From: Syngnathus acus
Taxonomy: Eukaryota > Chordata > Actinopteri > Syngnathiformes > Syngnathidae
Length of the DNA: 64,000 nt
Assembly (NCBI RefSeq): GCF_901709675.1
Contig: NC_051101.1
Coordinates: forward strand, 11,738,501-11,802,500
Direction of reading: 5' to 3'
The position numbers and the translations under genes were made by a program. Every line of letters starts with the position of its first letter. Positions within the stretch are counted from its first letter, which is position 1. The notes beneath the pieces are model-generated. The model was not told the DNA's origin and searched no databases. It saw only the letters and a program-made list of their open reading frames with translations. This document shows, in pieces, positions 26,786 to 38,800 of the stretch.

Positions 26786-29700
26786 ATAAGGGAACGAGTT
26801 AATCAGAATGTTTTATCGTAGGTTAATGCACAAATTAAACAACATGGCTTAGGGAAATCTAGTTCTAGTTTTTAATATCATCGTTTCAGAATGTGCAAAA
26901 ATACTCCCACCAAAAAAAAAATACCTCTGCAAATTCAGCTTTGTAGCTCCAGCTGACTTGGACTGGATGTGTATGAACATGTACAGCATATGAACAAGGC
27001 CATAAATCCTGTCTCATCCAAATTTGATATGAATTCAATGTGAACAACCGTGTGATCGGGCCTCAGCAAGTCTTTGGAACACTGAAGCAGGTGTGTTTGC
27101 GTGAAACATGTGGCGAGCTTCGATAATGGAGCCAACTTAGCATATCAGACTCTAAAATGTGTTTTTCTTTGAAAAGGATACACGTCCCCGATCCAGTTGC
27201 TCGGCGGCCCCCGCGGTGTAAAACGACACTCGAAGGTGCATGACACAGCGATTCGGATGACGGGTCCTTGACGAGGGGGACGGGGGGTTCTTTGAGCCGA
27301 TGTAAATTGCCAGCCGGGCCGCATGTAGAACCGGCAGACCCAAACATGGACAATGGCGACGCTTGCTATCAAAGTGTCACGAGCTCAAAGTGGAGGAAAG
27401 AAAAGGAAAGTGGGAATTGGGGGATGTGTGACGGATGGACGGGGGACAGCTCAAAACCAAAGACCTCCCCTGTACAAGATTTCAGAATTGGCGTGTTAGT
27501 GCACATGCTGAGAAACCTTTTAAAATGTCAAGATATTTGCTCTGAAAATTCTAGCACAAGAACTAGACTATTATTTAATATAATAATGTATATTATATAA
27601 ATATTATATAATTATTATTTATAATATTTATTTATTTAATATTCTATTAAATAATAATGTACATTATTATATAAATATAAAAAAAAAGAAATTCTGCTCC
27701 GAGTGAACTGGTTTTACCTTTTCCATCTCAACTATTTTGGGAATGTGACCTTTAACACTTTGAGCCTTTTTACTTGACATGAAAATGTGACTTCAGAAGT
27801 GAACATTGATGTACTCATTTGACCTCTGCCACAAACCATTTTTACTCTTCCACTGAAGAATAAAACCTAAAAATGAGAGAGGGGGAGGGGGGGGGATTCT
27901 AACATATGATCAAATTGTCTTTGGGTTCAACAGCACTGGTTCATTAGCCAAGGTTATTCCCGCAGGTCTTGTTCTAAGATCTAATCGGCTCCTCCTTTCC
28001 CCGTGCGCTCAAACCTAAGTTGCATTTAAGCCTGCACCTTCAACAAGGACGGAAAAAAATACCCCCCCCCCTCGGTGGAGGTAATAAATGCCAGTGTGAC
28101 GTTGGGTCATCAAGCAGTGACTGTTGCCATGGTAACGGATGCACCCAGGAGCTCAGCAGAGTGTAGTTTCCTGCTTTGTCTCAATGCTCCCCGCATTCCT
28201 CAGTGTGACATTGGGGAAGACAGCGAGTAGTTACACACCTTGTTGGACATCTGACATACACATTTTGCACTTGGGCTGTGTTGGATACGACAAACGAGAG
28301 CTGTGGGATCTTGAATAAAGTCAATAGCACCATTGAATCCCTTCTGCGTATTAAATATAAATTTAAAAAAAATATTTATTTTTCTTTGAATTATTTTTTA
28401 CCTAATTATTTTATAACCTAAAATAAACATAAAAAGCAAATTGATTGATTTGGCATTTGTTGTCTGGATTAAGATGCTTCCATATATTTATTATTCATTA
28501 TGCAATATTACTAATATATGCCGCATTAAATACATCATAGAAATGAGAAAAAATAAAAATAATTAACTGGCAGATTTCCAAATGAATAAAACAATAGACT
28601 TTTTTTTATACTATGTGATGGACTGGACTTCATGAATACACTAGATTTATAATTCTACATTCACACTCCAAGAACAAATTCAAGTGAGTGACTATTGTAA
28701 AGAAGTTGGCCATCTCTGAAATCCAAGTGCGGTAAAACAGCTCGAAATAGAAGAGCCTAATCCTGAATTTTCAACCATCTTTGGATGGCGTCTGTATAGT
28801 TTGAAACGCCCACACAAGCTTTTACTCTTGACTGGATCACATATTCAGCTTGTGGAGCGATGAAACAAAACACGCAATATCTGCAAGAGATGTCAAGTGG
28901 GGGCAAACTTTAGACCACTGACTGTGTATCGCCTATTACAATAAATGCAATTTATGTGGGATGACAAAAATATCAGAAAGGGGAGGGGGTGAGCAGTTAC
29001 CTGGATATACGCCACCTTGGTCAATAGTATTAATCACATGAAAGCTTTCCCTGTACCGAGGAGATACATGAATGGAGGCTGCTGGGATAACGGCTGAACA
29101 AAAGAGCAGAAATCCTGTTAAAAGATTTTCTAAAGGAGTGTGTAATCCTTTTATTCAAAGAAGGTCACTTCCTACGCCACCTCTCTCATGTTCACCTTCC
29201 TTCAAACGGTGTCAAGTAGCGCTCGAGACTTAGCCTCAATTTTCGTCGCATGCTAACATGTGTCTTGCTAATTACAAAACTTTACAATTACAAAAAAAAA
29301 AAAAAAGTTCAATCCAGAGGAAGAAATTGACTCAATGGCAATGAAACTGTATTTTCTCCCACTCCCCTTTAATAGTCTCTAGTTGTGATTAACCGGAGCA
29401 ATGTGCGCTGGAATATTCAACGGAGGCCCAATTAAAAGAGAAGCGAGAGGACCCGCTGTGTGGAAATTTAATGTACTATAATTAGCGAGAAGGCTACACA
29501 ACACTATCTGCTATTAAATGTGAAACTTGGGCACAAACTTCTTAACTACTTTTGGATTGTTTTAGGTTATGTTATTTTCCGTATAGATGGATGCCTGTAC
29601 CTAATAAAGTGGCTTGTGCATTTGCTAATTTGGCTAGGGGTCAAATTCAACGCCAATTCTTCTGCCCGACACAAAAGAAACTCCATTTTTTTTTGTCCAG

Positions 29701-29794
29701 GAACAGAAATGTGAAAATAGTTTAAGGATGGAAATAGAGTCAAAACAAGTCAAGGAAAAAAAAAAAAATAATTTTTGTGCAGGATGATAATATG

Positions 29795-29978
29795 CAGAGT
29801 GGGAAATAATTATTCGATCCCCTGCTGAATTTGTAAGTTGGCTCACTAATAAAGAAATTAACTGTCTTCACTTCTTCTGTTTAATTACGCTAATAGACAA
29901 AAGTCATAAAAAGCACACATAAAAACACTTATAAAAGTTGTAAAGTATAGTCTTACTGAGTGTATTATTTGATTCCCC
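29795..29978 (+). mobile_element. Tc1-like transposon end remnant (IR/DR)
   Basis: CAGAGTGGGAAATAATTATT followed by CGATCCCCTGCTGAATTTGT matches the well-known fish Tc1-family terminus (consensus remembered as ...AAGTATTTGATCCCCTGCTGATTTTGTA). A second direct repeat, GTGTATTATTTGATTCCCC, lies about 160 bases on. This is the layout of the two direct repeats within one inverted terminal repeat. No transposase frame or opposite end follows, so this is a degenerate solo end. Confidence 0.75.
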
Positions 29979-30004
29979 AACTCAGCTGGAATTGTGGCTA
30001 GTGC

Positions 30005-30112
30005 CCATGTGACACACAGATCGCAAGCTGATTGGTCGTTTGGCCCGGAGCAACTGTGATGTCATTTTCAGTCGACAGCAAGTGGCAAAATGGCCGCCAC
30101 ACAGATGGATAT
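30005..30112 (+). repeat. Dispersed repeat, copy B
   Basis: This is the second copy of the element at 26686-26785, about 3.3 kb away, and is better preserved around AAAATGGCCGCC. Confidence 0.75.
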
Positions 30113-30278
30113 AAATGGGTGGATTTTGCGCTTAATTCACATTCTATACTTAGTTTAGATCCGTGGCGTCACACAGTATACATTTTAAAAGAAAATTTGT
30201 GACTTGACTTTCCCTTGGATTCAATTTGAATAAAGTTACACACTTACCCATCACTATAGTGTCAAGTCAAACAGAAAC

Positions 30279-30830
30279 ATGTGCTCCGGACATCAAGGTC
30301 AAGAATCCAAAGCGGCTGACGATGCGGCGGTGACAAACGTGTCATCACAAGCCATCATCAAGCATGAAATAGCAACATTAGCCCCGTTAGCCAGAAAATT
30401 GCCTCTCTGCCTTTTCGCCAAGAGTGTCTCCATCGTGGCCCGTATAAATGGAAATGCATTTACAGCTTATTTGGAAGCTCACTTTTATATTTTCAACAAC
30501 ATCTCCCGAGCCGAGTCCCGTGATAAATACAGTGACTTGTTTATTGGCAATAAAGCCGGAGGGTCCATTAATAAACAGAGTCTATTGGCTAGCCGAGGCT
30601 TATCAGGCCAGGACCGGCCGTGGATAAAAGACCCTGGGCTCAATACCTTAGCAGCTTACAAGTGCCTTCTACACCACAAGGTCACCTTAGGGGCCCTCCC
30701 AACAATCCTCATTTCGAGGATCTTGCATGTCCTACATGAGCCAGATCGGATTAAACACACGTTAATTACAGAGTTTCCCCACATTTATTTTGTTGCCACA
30801 ATTGGATGCAAATAGTAGAAAAGAGAAAAG
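30279..30830. other. Conserved-looking block with a 178-codon open frame
   Basis: This base-composition-balanced stretch stands out from its AT-rich surroundings. It carries a plus-strand frame of 178 codons (30279-30815, starting MCSGHQGQES and ending FVATIGCK). I recognise no protein family in it. An octamer ATGCAAAT near 30806, homeobox-type TTAATTAC and GATAAA motifs suggest a noncoding regulatory element whose open frame is incidental. A single-exon gene is not excluded. Confidence 0.3.
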
Positions 30831-32804
30831 AAAATTAGGCTCAGATTGCAGTTGTCTCTTCACAGAAGAAGCTACAATTTTCACTAAAATGTGAACACGG
30901 AGGGAACATTACACACACACACAGAAAACTAAACTGTACATAAAATTCTATACCACAAATGATTACAAAAAAAATTAACAACAAAAGTTGCATTAATGGT
31001 GATTTACAGTGTTTTGAAAGAACAAAATTTATAAGCGCCATGTTGTTTAAACATTCGAAACAAATGAAAGCTCAAGGCAATCAAACATTCCAAACATACA
31101 TTTTTAAAAAAGTATTTTTTTTTCCATTTCATTTGAAGAATTTATGCAGTATGGTTAACCCCATAAAAATATTTTTACATTTATAATTAAAACATGGCAC
31201 TTCAGGTAACAAACCCACAAAAAAGTACGTTAAAAAAAGTAATTTCATCAAAAATTAAAAATAATCAACTGATTAATAATGAATTAAAATGGCCAATTAA
31301 TCGGGCTAGCAAAACTCCATTGCGTCAAAACATTGGTACACCAAAATAATCAGGAAAAAAACAAATATTTATCTACAATATAAAACATTGTGCGTAAAGA
31401 AACTCTTTCACCACATTTAAATAACAGAAAATGACAGTTCTCACACATCAAGCGTATTTTGGCAGGTCTTAATAACATCAGCTAAAATGTGTCCAGAGCT
31501 TGTTTAAAAAAGAAAAAAAAAAAAGAAAAGAAAAAAAGAAAAGGAGCATGTGTGCATATAATCTGCTTCGGTGGAGCAAGACGAGCCCCGTGTCGTGTTT
31601 ACCCACAATTCCCCCTGGCGTGCGTTCGTCCTGTGATCCAGAGAAGCAGCCCAGCAGGATGCTCGATCAAACGGGACAAAGCAGCCCAAGGTCCATCTAT
31701 TATTAGTATCATTATTATTATCATTAAACATCACCTTTGTAATCCAGTGGGTGGCCAACCCAGTTGCATTCCAGTAAAACCAGTTGGATCCCAGTAGGGG
31801 GCGCAGCAGCCTTGCCTCATTATTTTCATTACTTCCTTGTCCTCATTTATATTAATCAAATCGAGGAAGTTATCATAAAAAAAAAAAAAACACATTTAAG
31901 AGTTGAAACTAAAAAAGTGGCACTGTATCAAATTGTAACATGTAGTCAATTAAATGTTTCATTTGTCACTGTTTTGCATCAAACATATTTGATGCAAAAT
32001 GCAACCGCAATACTAAACTGAATTATTATCGCACCTCAGTGACAATGTCAACAAAAAATTGTTGTCGTAAATGTGCCTAGATTTTGTAATTTTCCCTAAT
32101 TGGTCTGAAAACGTTACTAAAAATGTATTTTTTTCAATTTTTTTGTTCATACAGCTACATTGGTGGTGTATTGTGCACTGTATAATCTAATATTACTTAA
32201 TTGGTTTTGAAATTAATTCACTAAACATAAATCTTTTTGTTCATCTTTCGCCAGTCTTGTGCACGTTATTTTGGCGTACGTTCAAATCATGCTAGCAGGC
32301 AGAAAACCGCAAACACCCCTTTTAACTGGTCCCAAAAAACATTTATTTACTCCAAATAATATATAATAATAATATCTTTTTACTCATCTATCTATGCCAG
32401 CGACATATAGTGGCTGCCAGTGTACCGTGTAGCGAGAAATTAAACAACTCCACAACTACAAATGATGTATTTTTGTTGACCCACAATCAGAACAATGAAA
32501 TAATATTAGCCTGTGTATCCATTTTTTTGGACAGTTTTGTTAAGTGTCATCTCAACGAACACTGCATTAGGTGGTGCGTGTGTACCTAATGAATTGGCCT
32601 GCGAGTAATTAATGGAAGGTGATGAGAAGGATTGTCGGGGGGATGTACAGTAAGTCCCTGAGTGTGTGTGTGTGTGTGTGTGTGTTGCACCTGAATGTTT
32701 GTGTGCGCGCAATGACAAACACGTCTTCTGCGGTCCCTTTGCATGGACGGCGAAGGGTCACCGGCTTAGTGTTCCAAATCTCACTGGGAACAGGTGCGAG
32801 GAGG
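30831..32804. other. Probable efna4 3' UTR and intergenic DNA
   Basis: AT-rich sequence lies beyond the ephrin stop on the minus strand. A TTTATT at 32342-32347 (AATAAA on the minus strand) is a candidate polyadenylation signal 458 bases after the stop. A (TG)n tract lies at about 32659-32684. No other gene was seen. Confidence 0.3.
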
Positions 32805-35800
32805 TCAGGTGGTCAGCAGGACGGCGAGGAGGATGAAGAGAAGGTGAAGCGAAGGCGCCCTCGATGGACAACCTCGATTCAGAGGTGACGTCGCTGAGAG
32901 AGGACACAAACAATGTCACGAGTGTGTCTCCTTGTTCGTGACATGGTTAGGAATTAGTTTTGTTGGAGGACATTTTAAAGATTTGAGTTGGGGTGCGCCG
33001 CATGGAAACAAGTGGGAGGTCAAATTATTCCAAAATTGAAATTTTTCAAAAAGGGGTGTCAGAGACAATTATGTAAAAAACAAATTTTCTTTTTCCCAAG
33101 AATGGGACAATTAAGTATCAAGAATATCACTTGTAATAGCACAACAATGAAAAGTTGTAATTTTGCGGGAAAAGGTTGTAATGTTAAAAGCAGAAAAAAA
33201 ACAACAAATTATGAGTACATACAGTGTTGTCACGTTAAGACAATCATGTTCGATAATTAGGAGAAAGGAAACTGAAAAGAAAGGAATTTATCAAGACTAA
33301 CAAAATACAAAATTATTTTAAGGTTATGTGAATGCTTCTGAACTACAAAAAAAATCTGAGGAAAAAAAAAAAAGAATAAAAATTGTTGAAGTGTTGAAGA
33401 AAAAAATATATTTGCATATATGTTGAAGAAAAAGATTTTGAAAATATTTGCGCTAGGTAGTTTTGCGACTTTTCCTCCTCAAAGTATCATCACTTATTCT
33501 TAAAAAAAATTCTCAAAAGTACATTTAAATCTGCTGAGTTTGCAAAAAAACAACAAACCAATATTATAATTTTTTTCATTTTGACTTCAGTCTTTGATCT
33601 TATTTCTTCTATTGTTACATTATTTCGAAAAAGAGATTCTTAGTTTTCTGACTTAATTGTTGTTTTTTTGGATAAAATATTCTATACAATTTTTCTTTTA
33701 ATATATACAATTTCTTGTATGACTATTCTCCTAAAAGTATGAATTCTTCTCTTCTAACATTCTGACTTTATTCTCTTGAATGAATGCATTTCCCCCCCTC
33801 AATGATACGACCACCCTAAAAAATTCTCATGATTTATTCCAACTTATTCCAACTTTATTTTTGCAATTCCATGAATGCTGAAAACCGGTGAAGAATCTCA
33901 CCTTGAGTTTGTTTGAAGCCCTTGGATGCTGTGAGTGGAAACGGAAAGAGAAAGGGGAAAACTTTAGAAAGAACTTGCTGATTCATCATGTTTTCATGCT
34001 TAATGCTCTCCAAAAAAAATAGTGTAGCTGGTAGAAGTAAAAACAGCAAGAGGCAGACAAATGAGCAAAGGGATACATTTATCTTTTGTTAAAACCTTAA
34101 GCCATTCTCAGCAAATTCTCTTAAAGGTCAGGAAGAAAGGAAAGCCAAACAACAGGAAAAGGAGAAGTGTTATGGAAATTAGGAAGCGTTACAGTGATGG
34201 GGATTATATCCAGACAGAGAGGATACAGGAAATGAAAAGGGAGGAGAGAAAAAATAAAAACAGGACAAAATCCAAAACGACAGAGCGAGACCAAGAAGTG
34301 GACAGAGCTTGAAAGCCCGAGCGAGGGCGGAAGAAAAGAAGTTTAGGAAGGTCAGACGGAGGGAAAAAAAAAAAAAGACAGAACCCGGGGAGACAAGCGG
34401 ACACTGTCAGCCGGGTTGCGCAAAAGGAAATTATGGAAGAATGCCATAAAGTGATTAAAAAAAATAATTAAAAGATATTAAGAACACATTAAAAGGTAAT
34501 TTGTCAAAAGTTGTGCCTCACAAACTCAGAAAAACAAGAACACATACACACACACACAACAAAAGTTGGTGTAGTATATCAAGGGTGGTTCCACACTTGA
34601 AGAGAAAATAAGAATAGAATCACACACAAAGGTGGCTGCATGCAATTCAAGTTCAGAGGTCAAAGGTTGTACAACTAAAGGACACAAAGTTGGGCGGGGC
34701 CACACAAATACAGAAAGACAAGAACGTGCATACACATATGGATGCGTGTTAAAAATAAGGACAACATAACACTCTTAGACACAAAACAGCGCCACCTGTC
34801 TGTGAACACAGCAACTAAATGTACCACGTCGGCATTATGCGCTCGCCGTGTGTGTGTGTGTGTCACCTGCAAGCCTCGTCTGTCGCTCAAAATTACTCCG
34901 CTGATTGTCTACAACTAACGGCCATCTTGGGGTTAATGAGGCATTAAATAGCGTGCTGGGACTTGGCCTAGTGCGCAGTGTGTGTTCACCCATGTGCGTG
35001 CGTGTCTGAGATAAATCATATTTATATATTAAAAAAAAAAAAAGAGAAAATGCTACTTCAGCGCTTTATTACAAACCTGCATTTGTGTAAGCCTATAAAA
35101 TATTTTGGAATGTTTCAATCCTTGGCTAGATTTATTTAAGCTGAATTATTATTAATAAATAGGTCAAATTTTAACTGGGAAAATAAATATAATTCATATA
35201 AATACACACGTGTGAATAGTACACACCCATTCTTGCACTTTCATAAATAGAAATATGTCAAATTTGGAAAACTGTAAAAAAAAAAAAAAAATTGCTAAAA
35301 AATATTTATAGGACAATAAAAACAATACTTTTGATGCAATGATGAATTATATTTCAACGAGATTCCTATCAAACGCTGTAAATACAATCTCCACTTTACG
35401 GTTAAATTTAAATTCAGGTTTTCAAAAATATTTTGGAAAGAAAAAGTCTGAAACCGTGCGACACCAGTCGATGGAATGCCTCGTGTTTACTCGTGTGTGC
35501 GTGACATGCATGTTGTGACCTCAACTAATTGTACAAAAAAAAAAAATCTTGTTCATAATAACGGTGGCAGCGAGCCTCAACGCAAAATGGCGACGACGGT
35601 GCTGCATGGCGGTCTTTGCTCCTTTTTCCGCACTGCGGTCTAGAACGTGCAGCACCACCGTAGCGAAATGTGTGTGTGTGTGTGTGTGGGGGGGGGGGGG
35701 GGTCGCTCTGCCGCACTGTTCCACCATTCCAGTTCACAGGACGCCGCCATTTTACAAACGTGGCGGCTAATGCTAACCGACAATGCTTAGCGCCCTATGG

Positions 35801-38800
35801 AAAAAATAAAAAAGTAAAATCTGGAAAAACCGTTGCTTGGGTTGGAGAGTCGGCAAAGCCGGGGCCGCTACGTGTGTTTCCAGTTGAGAGGGTTCAAAAG
35901 GTATGATTGGAGGAGGGAGGTTTTATTTGCTGGGGTGAAAGGAAGGCGGCAATGTAAGACACCCCCCGCCCAAAAAAAAAAAAAAAAAGCAAAGTGAAAA
36001 AGACTGGGCGCACCGCGGGAGGAGAAGAAAAGATTCGATTGGGGAAGAGAAAAGGAATCAATTAGAGCGAAAGGGAAGTCGCTCCTTAATGGCTTCTCGC
36101 AGTAGGACGGCGACGCGACAAACAAAATGGAGGCTTTTTATTTATTTTTTTAGTTGACGGCTGAAGAATAAGGTGAGCGAGGAGGATGGAGTTGTCTGAT
36201 GCAACGCAGGCTCAAGCGCCTTCTTTGGTTTCATTCGTGCCACTGGTGATGGGGGAGGGAAGGGAGGGAAGGAAGGGAGGGGTGAGGCGGTCTCACCCAG
36301 AAACTCTACCGAAAGGCAACGTTTACACATCATGGCGAAAAACGGGAAAGTGGATGTCCTCGGATCTGAATCGTTTCTGTCGATGTGAGGCGGACGCCAT
36401 GGAAATTTACAGACGCATGAAATCGACCTCGGCTGTCGAACCATCCTTTGAGGAATTAAAATAAATAAATAAATACATCTGCAGCAAATTGGTCGTTTTT
36501 GGGACAATTTCTGAAAGGGTGACTGACAAAAAAAATTCTGTGGACATTCTCAATCTTCATCAGGTCAAGGTCATCGGCAAAAGTCAAATCGAGGCAACTT
36601 GACTTTTTCAAATGAGGTGTCCCGAATTATATGGCCAAGGGTTGGACGTCCGAATATGATAAATAACATACCAACCCATCTTGTGGGGGAAAAACAACTT
36701 GTTAGTAGCCGCCCTTCCCTATGAAATGAAAATCTGTTGTCAGGACATTTTATTCGCAAACAACCGACGCCGGTTCAAAACTTCTCCATTTGGAGGTCAT
36801 CCTATTTTTGCAACCACCCGCATTGACGCCTTGAAAAAGCTAACTTAGCCACTTAACTGATGACTTGAAACATAACTTAGTTACCCTACCTATTACTTAA
36901 AAAGCAATAAAGTAAAAATCCAACTTTAAATACATTTCACAGCACACACAATGTCATTCCGAGCCCTCCCGCATCCCTCTTGTCCACTGCGTTGTGTGTT
37001 TTGGAGTTAAATTAAGTCCATAAACACACAGGTGTGCACACGGGAGAGAATAGCCACAATCTGCCGTGTGACCTTGGTGCAATGTCGCCGTGGACGCCCT
37101 TCAAACTAGCAAATGCGTGTACGAGGGAGATGATTGCTGGCAACAGAGCAACCCGGCACGGAATTGTCTGTTAATCACCACAAAAATGCATTTCGGGGGA
37201 CTTGGAGGACAAGTGATTGTGTTACTATGGGACACACACACGCACACACACCAACGAGGAAGATGCCGGGAGGGAGAATTTGAGCACAGCACCTAATGAA
37301 CATCCAGAGACCCTTCAACTCTCCTTCCTCCCCTCGCTCATCCATCTTTTGCGTCCCTCTCTCTTTCTATCAGCCCAGAGAAGTGTCTTAGCGAGCGCAT
37401 CCGACACGAGGGCGGAGTCGGGAGACACTTGGGCGCGCCCAGATTAGTTTTGCTCGGCTAGCGAAAGATCATAAAAAAAAAAGGGGGCGCGCAAGACAGA
37501 GGGAAGGGGAGGATTAGTGCCACTTGAGGAACGACAGACGAGCGGAGGAGAGAGAAAGAAAGAAAGGGAAAGATGGGAAGCCACAAATTTAGTCGGGATT
37601 AGTTTGGGTTAAGGGACAGGATGAGAGAGAGAGACGGAAAAAAAAAAAAGCGGGAGATTCACTTAAGTTGGTGTGATCCCATGCACACTAAATGGACATT
37701 TCATTAGGTACACTAAACACTATCCAATCACATACAAATAAAAACTAATTTTTTTTTGCTAATAAACACCCACAACAATCATCAGGAGACAATTCCAAGC
37801 TTCATCTTTATTCTACTATTTTTTCTCCCATTTAATGACGAGTAATAGAGTGATTTAGAATTTAGTGACCTTTGCCCCGAGTGCCCCGGGTCCAGTCCAG
37901 GATGAAAAACCCCCTGCAGATAGCACTGGGATGGGAACTGGGACAGACGTCTCACACACACAACCAAATTAGATCACCAAACGGCACGCAATGGGGTCCG
38001 TGTAAGACTCCGCCCCCCCGCCCTCCAAGCCACACACATGAACTAGTGGCGCAAGGATTCCCACAGCAAGACCCGGGCGACATTGGCAACCCGAAGGGGC
38101 AGCTCAGTGGACTGGAAGACTAACATTACTCCAGGCGGGCTCTGGATTAGATCAAGTCCAGGAATTTCACGCTGGGAGATGGAGAGCAGGGGAATGAAGG
38201 TGACAGCCAATGAGGAAGGGACGGGGGGAAAAAAAAAAAATCCAATTACGGCCTTTGCGTACTGTATTGCCGATTTTTGCGAGTTATTATTTTTATGGCT
38301 TTTTACGATATACAGGTAAATTAGAATTCAGAGTTGCACATCTTGAGTGTAGTACCACATTGTGCCACAAGAACGCTGAGCAGCACTGAGGTCTACTGGA
38401 AGAATTCCATTAGCCCTTCTATGGTGTTTTGCATTATATGTTAGCATTAAGCTAAAACAATCAAGTTGGGGTTTGGTTACACTATCTGGAAATGGCAATG
38501 ACAGCCCGAGTTTTTTTTTTTTTTTGCTTGCAACTTAAAAGAAACAAGTCAGATTACTTTTCTGTTGAGGTATGACTGGAGAGAAAAGAAAAAGGCATGA
38601 GGAAACGAAACAGTCGGACAGGTAATGGGGAAACGAGGCCAACAGTTGCACAAAAAAAGAGCCCTGATAGTAGAAATACTGTATGGAAGGCAGAGGTGGT
38701 GGCAAAGGAGGGGAGAGGGGAGTTCAGAAGGAGCGAAAAAAACCATGAAAGGCAGGAGCTGATGAAAAGAGGCGCGCACTCACCGATCTCGCAGCACACG

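Noticed and set aside
36142-36507. 121-codon minus-strand frame
   Set aside because: Low-complexity Pro/Ser/Phe sequence over GGAA-type repeats, with no splice or homology support.
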